From NCBI GenBank assembly GCA_027858325.1, contig JAQICU010000090.1, forward strand, positions 1 to 5,969: a stretch of DNA of 5,969 nucleotides, in the 5' to 3' direction. The notes beneath the pieces were generated by a model that worked only from the letters and a program-made list of their open reading frames with translations, had not been told where the DNA came from and ran no database searches. The position numbers and the translations under genes are program-made. Shown one piece after another: positions 1 to 5,186 of the stretch; positions within the stretch are counted from its first letter, which is position 1, and each line of letters starts with the position of its first letter. The DNA is from Candidatus Cloacimonadota bacterium (lineage in GTDB: Bacteria; Cloacimonadota; Cloacimonadia; Cloacimonadales; TCS61).

Positions 1-95
1 CTGAGATCAACAATATTTTCCGCATTATTAATTTTGTCTCTAAACTTGTGAACGCATTCGTTTCCCAGGGTACTAAATGAAATTTGATTTTCCAT
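1..95 (-). CDS. 5' end of an unidentified protein (partial, runs off the left edge)
   Basis: An ATG at 95-93 opens a leftward reading frame that stays free of stops to the window edge, giving 31 complete codons beginning MENQISFSTLGNECV and ending NIVDL. It is supported mainly by a full AAGGAGG Shine-Dalgarno four bases upstream (106-100), the best in the window. The visible peptide is hydrophilic, with no signal peptide or membrane segment, so the product is probably cytoplasmic. It is too short to assign to a family and I do not recognise it. It is transcribed divergently from rph and has its own candidate promoter and a palindrome just upstream. Confidence 0.72.
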   Translation of the reverse strand, partial: MENQISFSTLGNECVHKFRDKINNAENIVDL

Positions 96-99
96 AAAT

Positions 100-106
100 C
101 CTCCTT
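100..106 (-). promoter_or_regulatory. Strong ribosome binding site of the leftward gene
   Basis: Read on the minus strand this is AAGGAGG, a seven-base match to the anti-Shine-Dalgarno, followed by four bases and ATG. It is the main reason for accepting the short partial reading frame at the left edge as a gene, and it fixes the start at 95. Confidence 0.75.
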
Positions 107-110
107 AGAT

Positions 111-134
111 TTTTCATATAGATTTATATGTAAA
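111..134. repeat. Imperfect palindrome, possible operator, near the leftward gene start
   Basis: Two 10-base arms (111-120 and 125-134) around the four-base spacer gatt pair at nine of ten positions; the inner core is CATATA / TATATG. It lies 16-39 bases upstream of the leftward ATG and overlaps a candidate -10 element (TATAAA on the minus strand, 128-123). The geometry would suit a dimeric repressor site. The region is so AT-rich that chance symmetry is a real possibility. Confidence 0.3.
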
Positions 135-152
135 TTGTATTTTTCTTCTTAA
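123..152 (-). promoter_or_regulatory. Candidate proximal promoter for the leftward gene
   Basis: On the minus strand TTAAGA (152-147, four of six matches to TTGACA) is followed after 18 bases by TATAAA (128-123, five of six matches to TATAAT). Initiation would fall near 116 and give a leader of about 20 bases holding the strong Shine-Dalgarno. It competes with the candidate at 192-164. Both are pattern matches in AT-rich DNA. Confidence 0.28.
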
Positions 153-163
153 ATTCATAAGTT

Positions 164-192
164 ATTTTTGGGATTTAATGGTTTTGTGTCAA
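164..192 (-). promoter_or_regulatory. Candidate distal promoter for the leftward gene
   Basis: On the minus strand a perfect TTGACA (192-187) is followed after 17 bases by AAAAAT (169-164, four of six matches to TATAAT). The leader would be about 60 bases. The perfect -35 favours it; the poor -10 does not. The rest of the intergenic region (96-322) holds no RNA gene or riboswitch that I can recognise. Confidence 0.3.
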
Positions 193-272
193 CAAATGAT
201 TTGGATAATTTCACCATATTTATTTCTAATTAAATTGTAATCATGGGCATAATAAGTATTGAACAGACTCTA

Positions 273-306
273 CTTGACATCAGAGCAAGTTAATTGATTT
301 TCTTCT
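273..306 (+). promoter_or_regulatory. Candidate regulatory module upstream of rph (CTTGACATCA ... TTTCTTCT)
   Basis: CTTGACATCA at 273-282 contains a perfect -35 hexamer. No good -10 lies 16-18 bases downstream (the hexamer at 17 is ATTTTC), but TTTCTTCT follows at 299-306. The same decamer and the same octamer occur in the same order ahead of lepB. An alternative -10 for rph is CATAAT at 248-253, which has only a weak -35. Confidence 0.3.
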
Positions 307-322
307 CACTAAAGAGGATATT

Positions 323-1018
323 ATGAAAAAGAGAAAAACAAAAATAACAAGATATTATTTAATGCATCCTGCAGGATCGGTTCTCATTGAAACGGGCAAT
401 ACAAAAGTTATTTGTACGGCAACAGTCGAGAAGGGTGTTCCTTCCTTCTTGAGAGAAGCAGAACCAAAGCAAGGTTGGTTAACAGCAGAATACAGTATGC
501 TGCCGGGTGCTCCAAATTCCAGATTTAAAAGAGAACGTAAGGGAATAAAAGGCAGAACTGCAGAGATACAAAGACTAATCGGTCGTTCATTACGCGCAGT
601 TGTAGATCTAACCAAATTTCCCGGGTACCAGATCATGATAGATTGCGATGTGATCCAGGCAGATGGAGGAACCAGAACAGCATCAATCACAGGTGCTAGC
701 GTTGCGCTTCATGATGCTTTTAGGAAAATGAAAGAAAATAACCAATTGGAAGGTGATCCATTTAAGGAGTGGGTGGCAGCGATAAGCGTAGGTATTGTGA
801 ATGGAAAGTCGGTCGTAGATCTTTGTTATGAGGAAGATTCCAATGCAGATGTGGATATGAACGTTGTAATGACGGAAAGTGGGAAGTTCATTGAAATTCA
901 GGGAACAGCGGAAGCAGAACCATTTGATGATGATGAGCTGTCAATTATGCTGAAAGAAGCAAAAAAAGGAATCACGGAATTGATAAAATACCAGAAAAAA
1001 GTGATTAAAAATAATTAA
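323..1018 (+). CDS. rph: Ribonuclease PH
   Basis: RNase PH is a cytoplasmic phosphorolytic 3'-to-5' exoribonuclease, normally a hexameric ring, that trims tRNA precursor 3' ends using inorganic phosphate and releasing nucleoside diphosphates. The family blocks appear in order: AGSVLIETGNTKVICTATVE near residues 17-36, QGWLTAEYSMLPG (50-62), GRTAEIQRLIGRSLRA (77-92), DCDVIQADGGTRTASITGA (107-125), EEDSNADVDMNVVMT (170-184) and EIQGTAEAEPF (191-201). The expected phosphate-binding arginines correspond to R78 and R118, and the conserved catalytic aspartates to D172 and D178. The start is set by ATG with GAGGA four bases upstream. At 231 residues it is slightly shorter than the E. coli enzyme (238) because the family's N-terminal RxDGR stretch is absent. 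The frame is open upstream to 278 but holds no ATG, GTG or TTG. The core is intact, so activity is likely. Confidence 0.95.
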   Translation: MKKRKTKITRYYLMHPAGSVLIETGNTKVICTATVEKGVPSFLREAEPKQGWLTAEYSMLPGAPNSRFKRERKGIKGRTAEIQRLIGRSLRAVVDLTKFPGYQIMIDCDVIQADGGTRTASITGASVALHDAFRKMKENNQLEGDPFKEWVAAISVGIVNGKSVVDLCYEEDSNADVDMNVVMTESGKFIEIQGTAEAEPFDDDELSIMLKEAKKGITELIKYQKKVIKNN

Positions 1019-1034
1019 TACAATATTGCTTTTG

Positions 1035-1073
1035 CTTGACATCATTTAGACAAAAAAGGAGAAAGTTTCTTCT
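1035..1073 (+). promoter_or_regulatory. Candidate regulatory module upstream of lepB (CTTGACATCA ... TTTCTTCT)
   Basis: CTTGACATCA at 1035-1044 and TTTCTTCT at 1066-1073 repeat, in the same order, the pair of elements ahead of rph. The gap between elements differs by five bases (20 bases here plus the shared octamer offset versus rph). No TATAAT-like hexamer stands 16-18 bases after TTGACA; the nearest is TAATAA at 1073. It lies in the 78-base gap between rph and lepB, so lepB-hemW may have a promoter of its own. Confidence 0.3.
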
Positions 1074-1096
1074 AATAAATTTGGATAGGTTAAAAG

Positions 1097-1867
1097 ATGT
1101 TTAGAAAGAAAGTAAAGAAGATAAAACGAAAAAAAAATGTATTTCAAGATTATTTAGAAGCAATACTTTTTGCCTTTGTAGTGGCAATGCTCATCAGAAA
1201 TTACACGATCCAGAATTTCAAGATACCTTCATCTTCAATGGAAAAAACACTGCTCATCGGTGATTATCTTATTGGGAATAAATTGAAGTATTTTTTCACA
1301 GATCCTGAGCAGGGAGATATTGTAATCTTCTATTATCCTGCTGATCCAGAAGAACCTGAACCAAGAAAAGATTTTGCAAAAATATTAGGTCCAATTTACT
1401 TGAATAAAACAAACTGGCTTCCAAAATGGCATCAGAAGAAAAATGTAGTTAAACGTGTTATTGGAATGCCCGGAGATGTTATTGAGGTTAAGAATAAATT
1501 AGCATACGTAAATGGTGAAGAATATGAAAATGGAAGCGAACAATATATTGATAGACGAAACATCCCACGCAGTGAAGGTGGGATTTATTGGGATAATGAG
1601 TTTATGGGCAGCCGCGATAATTTCGGCCCTGTTACTGTCCCTGAAAATCAGTATTTTGTTATGGGTGATAATCGTGATGTAAGCGGTGACAGCCGTTATT
1701 GGGGATTCCTGCCGCGTGAAGATATAGCCGGAACTCCTGCAATTGTTACCTTCTCGGTTGGTGAAAAGCCAATTGATTCTTATCGTGATTTTGTTCTCAA
1801 ATACCAAAGGCATCTCAAAGGAAAATCTTCCATACGATGGGAAAGAACACTCAAGCTGATCAAGTGA
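1097..1867 (+). CDS. lepB: Signal peptidase I
   Basis: LepB is the membrane serine protease, with a Ser/Lys dyad, that removes signal peptides from exported proteins on the periplasmic side. A basic N-terminus (residues 2-13) precedes one membrane segment at about 18-33. Box B, IPSSSMEKTL, carries the nucleophile S47. Box C is around GDIVIFYYP (73-81). Box D, KRVIGMPGD, carries the general base K119. Box E, GDNRDVSGDSRYWG, spans 190-203. The C-terminal SSIRWERTLKLI is also typical of the family, so the protein is complete. About 37 residues separate P81 from K119, longer than the short link in many bacterial LepB proteins. The start is forced by an in-frame stop two codons upstream. The Shine-Dalgarno is weak (AGG at 1087-1089). 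The 3' end overlaps hemW. Confidence 0.96.
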   Translation: MFRKKVKKIKRKKNVFQDYLEAILFAFVVAMLIRNYTIQNFKIPSSSMEKTLLIGDYLIGNKLKYFFTDPEQGDIVIFYYPADPEEPEPRKDFAKILGPIYLNKTNWLPKWHQKKNVVKRVIGMPGDVIEVKNKLAYVNGEEYENGSEQYIDRRNIPRSEGGIYWDNEFMGSRDNFGPVTVPENQYFVMGDNRDVSGDSRYWGFLPREDIAGTPAIVTFSVGEKPIDSYRDFVLKYQRHLKGKSSIRWERTLKLIK

Positions 1868-3024
1868 TCCGTTATGTTTATATTCATGTTCCTTTTTGTT
1901 TGAGAAAATGTAGTTATTGTTCTTTTTATTCTGTTAATTTTTCTTTAGAAGCATGCGGTAGATTTGTTAAATATTTGATTAAAGAGATCAATTTATTTAA
2001 ACAGAAATACTGCATTAAACCAAAAACAATTTACTTTGGTGGAGGTACACCTTCACTTCTCACAGCCGAACAGATAAATTCGATCGTTTCACAATTTGAC
2101 ATTTCCATTGTAGAAGAGATCACACTCGAATGTAATCCGGTAAACATTAATGATGAATTTGTAAACGAGTTAAAAACCACAAAAATAAATCGAATAAGTT
2201 TGGGCGCACAATCGTTTATTGATAAAGAACTGAGAATTTTGAGTCGGCTTCACAAAGCAGACAAAATTGAGAGTGGTTACAAAATATTACGTGATCACGG
2301 ATATAATAATATCTCGTTTGATCTGATCTACGGATTACCTAATCAAACTAAAAAGGATGTTGAATATTCTTTGGCTGAAATGATCCGACTTGATCCGGAA
2401 CATATTTCTACTTATTGCCTGAGCTTGGGAAAAGAGGTTCCTTTATTTTCCCATAATGATCAAATACCGAATGATGAAAGAGTTTCCGACTTCTATTATC
2501 TGATCCGCAATAAATTGATTTCTACAGGATATGAGCATTATGAGATTTCCAATTTTGCAAAAGAGGGCTTTATCTCCAACCATAATATATGTTATTGGAA
2601 TGATAAGTATTATCTAGGTTTTGGTCCATCGGCTGCAGGATATTTAAATAATTATTATTCTGAGTGTCCCGATGAAATCGGGATGTATCGAAGGATAAAT
2701 GATGAAGAAAAAATAATATATCGCTACAATAACTCAGCAAATTTTGAAACTTATTACAAAATGCTTGATGAAAATAAGATCATGAGAGATAAATCAATTT
2801 TGAATGAAGATAACCATGAAAAAGAGTTTATCTTCTTAGGATTACGTAAAGTTTCAGGACTGGATCTTGAAGAATTTGAGAATAAATTTGAAACTGATTT
2901 TACAAAAAAATATGAAAGAGTAATTCATAAATTTAGAAATTTACTTGAAATTAATGATGAAACAATAAAACTAAAATTGGAAGCTTATTTTATCTCAAAT
3001 GAGATATTTTCGGAGTTTATGTAG
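1837..3024 (+). CDS. hemW: Radical SAM family heme chaperone HemW (coproporphyrinogen oxidase-like)
   Basis: HemW proteins bind a 4Fe-4S cluster and SAM and are thought to deliver heme to membrane respiratory proteins. They are often misnamed coproporphyrinogen III oxidase. Visible motifs are the cluster motif C21-x3-C25-x2-C28 followed by SF rather than the fourth cysteine of HemN; GGGTPS at 68-73 (SAM binding); NRISLGAQSF (118-127); GLPNQT (166-171); HYEISNFA (234-241); the HNxxYW motif H249-W254 tied to heme binding; and a C-terminal winged-helix-like region ending FISNEIF. Length (395) is normal. The start is uncertain. ATG at 1837 overlaps lepB by 31 bases, with AAAGGA somewhat far upstream (1817-1822). 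GTG at 1864 would overlap the lepB stop as GTGA and start just before RYVYIHVPFC, typical of the family. Either way translation is probably coupled to lepB. Confidence 0.93.
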   Translation: MGKNTQADQVIRYVYIHVPFCLRKCSYCSFYSVNFSLEACGRFVKYLIKEINLFKQKYCIKPKTIYFGGGTPSLLTAEQINSIVSQFDISIVEEITLECNPVNINDEFVNELKTTKINRISLGAQSFIDKELRILSRLHKADKIESGYKILRDHGYNNISFDLIYGLPNQTKKDVEYSLAEMIRLDPEHISTYCLSLGKEVPLFSHNDQIPNDERVSDFYYLIRNKLISTGYEHYEISNFAKEGFISNHNICYWNDKYYLGFGPSAAGYLNNYYSECPDEIGMYRRINDEEKIIYRYNNSANFETYYKMLDENKIMRDKSILNEDNHEKEFIFLGLRKVSGLDLEEFENKFETDFTKKYERVIHKFRNLLEINDETIKLKLEAYFISNEIFSEFM

Positions 3025-3045
3025 CACAGACACACCTGTCTGTGC
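3024..3045. repeat. Perfect hairpin directly after hemW
   Basis: Arms GCACAGACA (3024-3032) and TGTCTGTGC (3037-3045) are exact reverse complements around a CACC loop. The first base is the G of the hemW TAG stop. The stem is strong enough to fold in RNA, but AAAAAGAAATAAAA follows on the plus strand, with no U-tract on either strand, so this is not a standard intrinsic terminator. It could block 3' exonucleases at the end of the lepB-hemW message, bind a protein, or be one copy of a dispersed palindromic repeat. Confidence 0.7.
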
Positions 3046-3086
3046 AAAAAGAAATAAAAGCATCCCTTCAGGATTGAACGGGGAAC

Positions 3087-3093
3087 AAGGAGA
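3087..3093 (+). promoter_or_regulatory. Ribosome binding site of the exported conserved protein
   Basis: AAGGAGA ends three bases before the ATG at 3097. It is a strong Shine-Dalgarno and supports that start, which also places a full signal peptide at the N-terminus. Confidence 0.65.
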
Positions 3094-3096
3094 ATT

Positions 3097-4344
3097 ATGA
3101 AATTTATTGTAATAATGTTAATATTGTTAATAACTTTTTCTGCATCGGCAGAGATACTAATACCAATGGATCTTACGCAAAGCAATCACCTCAAAGCTTA
3201 TGGAATCGCTTTTGTAGCTTTAAAGCAGGAGATCACAGTTAAATGGCTTTTGAACTACCGTGGCGGTTCCTATCTGCTACCGGATATTCAGGAGATGAAA
3301 GGATTGTGCAATATTCGCGGAGTAGATTATGAAAAAATTACTTCTGCGGAGTATGCTTCAATTCTGATGGAGATCGAGCAGAATAATATGGATGTTGTTG
3401 TTCTGGAGAAAGAACCTGAAATTGCAATCTACACTCCACCCAATTCGCAGCCCTGGGACGATGCAGTAACTTTGGCTTTAACATATGCAGAGATAGAATA
3501 TGACACAGTTTGGGACGAGGAAGTTCTTACGGGGGGATTAGATAAATACGATTGGCTGCACCTTCATCATGAGGATTTCACCGGTCAATATGGGAAATTC
3601 TATTCAAGTTACCGTAATGCAAACTGGTATAAAGAAGATGTGCGCTTGAATGAAGTGTTAGCTTCCAGATTGGGTTTTGATAAAGTTTGGAAACTGAAGC
3701 ATGCTGTTGCTGCGAAGATACGTAATTATGTGAAGAATGGTGGATTCCTTTTTGCCATGTGTGCTGCAACCGATACTTATGACATTGCTCTTGCATCCGG
3801 GAACACTGATATTTGTACTGAAGTTTTTGATGGAGATGGAATTGATGCAGACTATCAAAATAAATTAGATTTTTCCCGAACGTTTGCTTTTACTGATTTT
3901 GAGTTGTTTCCAAATCCTTATAAATATGAATTTTCTACAATTGATGCAAGTGATTATGCCAAATTACGCGGAGCAGAAGCTGATTTCTTCCAACTTTTTG
4001 ATTTCTCTGCAAAATACGATCCGGTTCCAACAATGCTTACACAATGCCACATAAATGTGATCAACGGTTTTTTAGGGCAGACAACTTCCTTTCATAAAAA
4101 ATATGTTAAGAAAAGTGTGATAATTCTGGGAGAATCACCGGGATTGGAAGAAGTGAAATACTTACATGGAAACTATGGGAAAGGAACTTTCACATTTTAC
4201 GGGGGACATGATCCGGAGGATTATCAGCATAAAATTGGTGACCCTGAAACTGTTCTCGATCTGCATAAAAACTCACCAGGTTACAGATTAATATTGAATA
4301 ATGTTCTCTTCCCAGCAGCCGAGAAGAAGAAGTTGAAAACTTAA
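3097..4344 (+). CDS. Exported conserved protein of the family often labelled 'asparagine synthetase B'; function unproven
   Basis: The 415-residue product begins with a Sec signal peptide (hydrophobic residues 3-16, likely cleavage after ASA at 18), so it is probably periplasmic. The mature part opens with IPMDLTQSNHLKAYGIAF (22-39) and VKWLLNYRGGS (48-58), then PWDDAVTLALTYAEI (119-133), YDWLHLHHEDFTGQYGKFY (151-169) and GGFLFAMCAATDTYDIALA (215-233). It ends with a GKGTFTFYGGHDPED block (361-375). From memory, these blocks mark a conserved FCB-group family that databases call asparagine synthetase B. I see neither the N-terminal catalytic cysteine nor the ATP-pyrophosphatase SGGxDS loop of true AsnB, so that name looks wrong. 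The GG...C222 elbow and H371 recall class-I amidotransferase or ThuA-like folds; this is inference. A 72-base gap holding a hairpin separates it from hemW. Confidence 0.85.
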   Translation: MKFIVIMLILLITFSASAEILIPMDLTQSNHLKAYGIAFVALKQEITVKWLLNYRGGSYLLPDIQEMKGLCNIRGVDYEKITSAEYASILMEIEQNNMDVVVLEKEPEIAIYTPPNSQPWDDAVTLALTYAEIEYDTVWDEEVLTGGLDKYDWLHLHHEDFTGQYGKFYSSYRNANWYKEDVRLNEVLASRLGFDKVWKLKHAVAAKIRNYVKNGGFLFAMCAATDTYDIALASGNTDICTEVFDGDGIDADYQNKLDFSRTFAFTDFELFPNPYKYEFSTIDASDYAKLRGAEADFFQLFDFSAKYDPVPTMLTQCHINVINGFLGQTTSFHKKYVKKSVIILGESPGLEEVKYLHGNYGKGTFTFYGGHDPEDYQHKIGDPETVLDLHKNSPGYRLILNNVLFPAAEKKKLKT

Positions 4345-4369
4345 GTTGTAATTAAGATTATAAAATATT

Positions 4370-5122
4370 CTAATTTTCTTCTAAATGAAATTTATATAAT
4401 TTATGTTCAGAGTCGCTTACGATGTAAAATGTGTTTGTTTCAGCAATAAATACAACTCCTTCTGCTTTAGGTATATTCAATGAATATTGTTCTCGAACGC
4501 CATTAGTTAAATCCCATAAATATAGCTTCTCAGATTCATCACTAACGATCCAGAATCCATCTCTTGTACTATCGTAATAAATACCGGAATAATCATCGGC
4601 AAATGATAGTTCTGTTTCAGTGAGAGTTGTAAAATCATGGCTAACCTCTATGAATAATCCAGGTTCCTTTTCTTTGAGCAGATAAAATTCACCTGAATCT
4701 CCTAAGCACAATCCTTCTAGGCCAGAACCTGCTGAATATTGAGAAACAGCTAATGTAACTCTCTGTAATTCTTCCCCTTGCAAAGAAACATTAATTATCT
4801 CAGATGTTAGTTCATCTGCTACCCAAAGCGTATTTGTATCAAATGCTACGCCTTCCAGATCATCACCAATAAAAGTAAGTGTTTCCAGTAATTCACCTTC
4901 CAAACTTATATTATAAATTTTATTGTTATCAGGATCATTTACAGTCCATAATGTTTGTGTGTTGGGATCATAAGTTAAACCGGAAGGTTCTGGCATATCC
5001 AATTCTACTACAAAATCTAAAACTAAATTAATCTGATCTTGCGGTTCCATGGGGCTATCTTGTACACTGCAAGAAATGAGTGCAAATAACATTAATGCAA
5101 ATATAAAATATTTAATATTCAT
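4370..5122 (-). CDS. Lipoprotein with SdiA-regulated-type beta-propeller
   Basis: The start is ATG at 5122, with AAGGA five bases upstream (5132-5128). A TTG five codons further up is possible but would put the Shine-Dalgarno inside the gene. The 250-residue product has a lipoprotein signal peptide with lipobox LISC and acylated C18; serine at +2 predicts the outer membrane in an E. coli-type sorting scheme. The mature part repeats a blade-like pattern: EPSGLTYD (45-52), DLEGVAFD (88-95), GLEGLCLG (134-141), DYSGIYYD (177-184) and KAEGVVFI (219-226). Each is followed by a strand such as TLWTVND, TLWVADE, EFYLLKE, GFWIVSD or TFYIVSD. This matches SdiA-regulated (YjiK-like) proteins, predicted propellers of unknown role. 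The name comes from an E. coli quorum-sensing regulon and does not imply such control here. It ends 25 bases from the convergent neighbour. Confidence 0.85.
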   Translation of the reverse strand: MNIKYFIFALMLFALISCSVQDSPMEPQDQINLVLDFVVELDMPEPSGLTYDPNTQTLWTVNDPDNNKIYNISLEGELLETLTFIGDDLEGVAFDTNTLWVADELTSEIINVSLQGEELQRVTLAVSQYSAGSGLEGLCLGDSGEFYLLKEKEPGLFIEVSHDFTTLTETELSFADDYSGIYYDSTRDGFWIVSDESEKLYLWDLTNGVREQYSLNIPKAEGVVFIAETNTFYIVSDSEHKLYKFHLEEN

Positions 5123-5135
5123 TGGTTTCCTTAAC

Positions 5136-5168
5136 AAAAAAAACAGCAGGAGTAAAAGCTCACTGCTG
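5136..5168 (-). terminator. Intrinsic terminator of the lamin-tail gene
   Basis: On the minus strand CAGCAG (5168-5163), one bulged T, and GAG pair with CTC and CTGCTG (5152-5144) around a six-base loop, followed by eight consecutive T (5143-5136). This is a canonical rho-independent terminator, starting 18 bases after the lamin-tail stop codon. Its U-tract ends four bases before the Shine-Dalgarno of the downstream lipoprotein gene, so any read-through transcript would go straight into that gene. Confidence 0.85.
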
Positions 5169-5169
5169 C

Positions 5170-5175
5170 TTTATA
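5170..5175 (-). promoter_or_regulatory. Weak candidate -10 element for the lipoprotein gene
   Basis: TATAAA on the minus strand (five of six matches to TATAAT) is the only good -10-like hexamer in the 64 bases between the lamin-tail stop and the lipoprotein ATG. No -35-like hexamer stands 16-18 bases upstream. Initiation would fall near 5163, past the distal arm of the terminator stem, so the new transcript could not form the full hairpin. Speculative. Confidence 0.2.
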
Positions 5176-5186
5176 ATTAATTGCTG

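Noticed and set aside
355..690. Minus-strand open frame opposite rph
   Set aside because: It lies wholly inside the well-supported rph gene, resembles no family and has no convincing ribosome binding site.
1013..1040. Possible terminator after rph (CAATATTG palindrome followed by CTTTTG)
   Set aside because: The eight-base palindrome leaves no loop and the T-run is broken, so it would not make a stable hairpin terminator.
1076..1083. Bacteroidota-type -7 element TAAATTTG (TAnnTTTG) before lepB
   Set aside because: It lies only 13 bases from the ATG and has no matching TTG -33 element at the expected distance.
1499..1813. Minus-strand open frame opposite lepB
   Set aside because: Antisense shadow of the conserved LepB catalytic region with low-complexity, isoleucine-rich translation.
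1837..3024. Oxygen-independent coproporphyrinogen oxidase HemN
   Set aside because: The cluster motif is followed by SF, without the extra cysteine of HemN, the HNxxYW motif is present, and the length fits HemW.
3578..3858. Two overlapping minus-strand frames inside the exported protein gene
   Set aside because: They overlap each other and a gene with a signal peptide and conserved blocks; neither shows family features.
4320..4385. Bidirectional terminator between the convergent genes
   Set aside because: AACTTAAGTT and a distant GAAGAA/TTCTTC pairing exist, but stems are short or AT-only and loops too long; no convincing hairpin plus U-tract on either strand.
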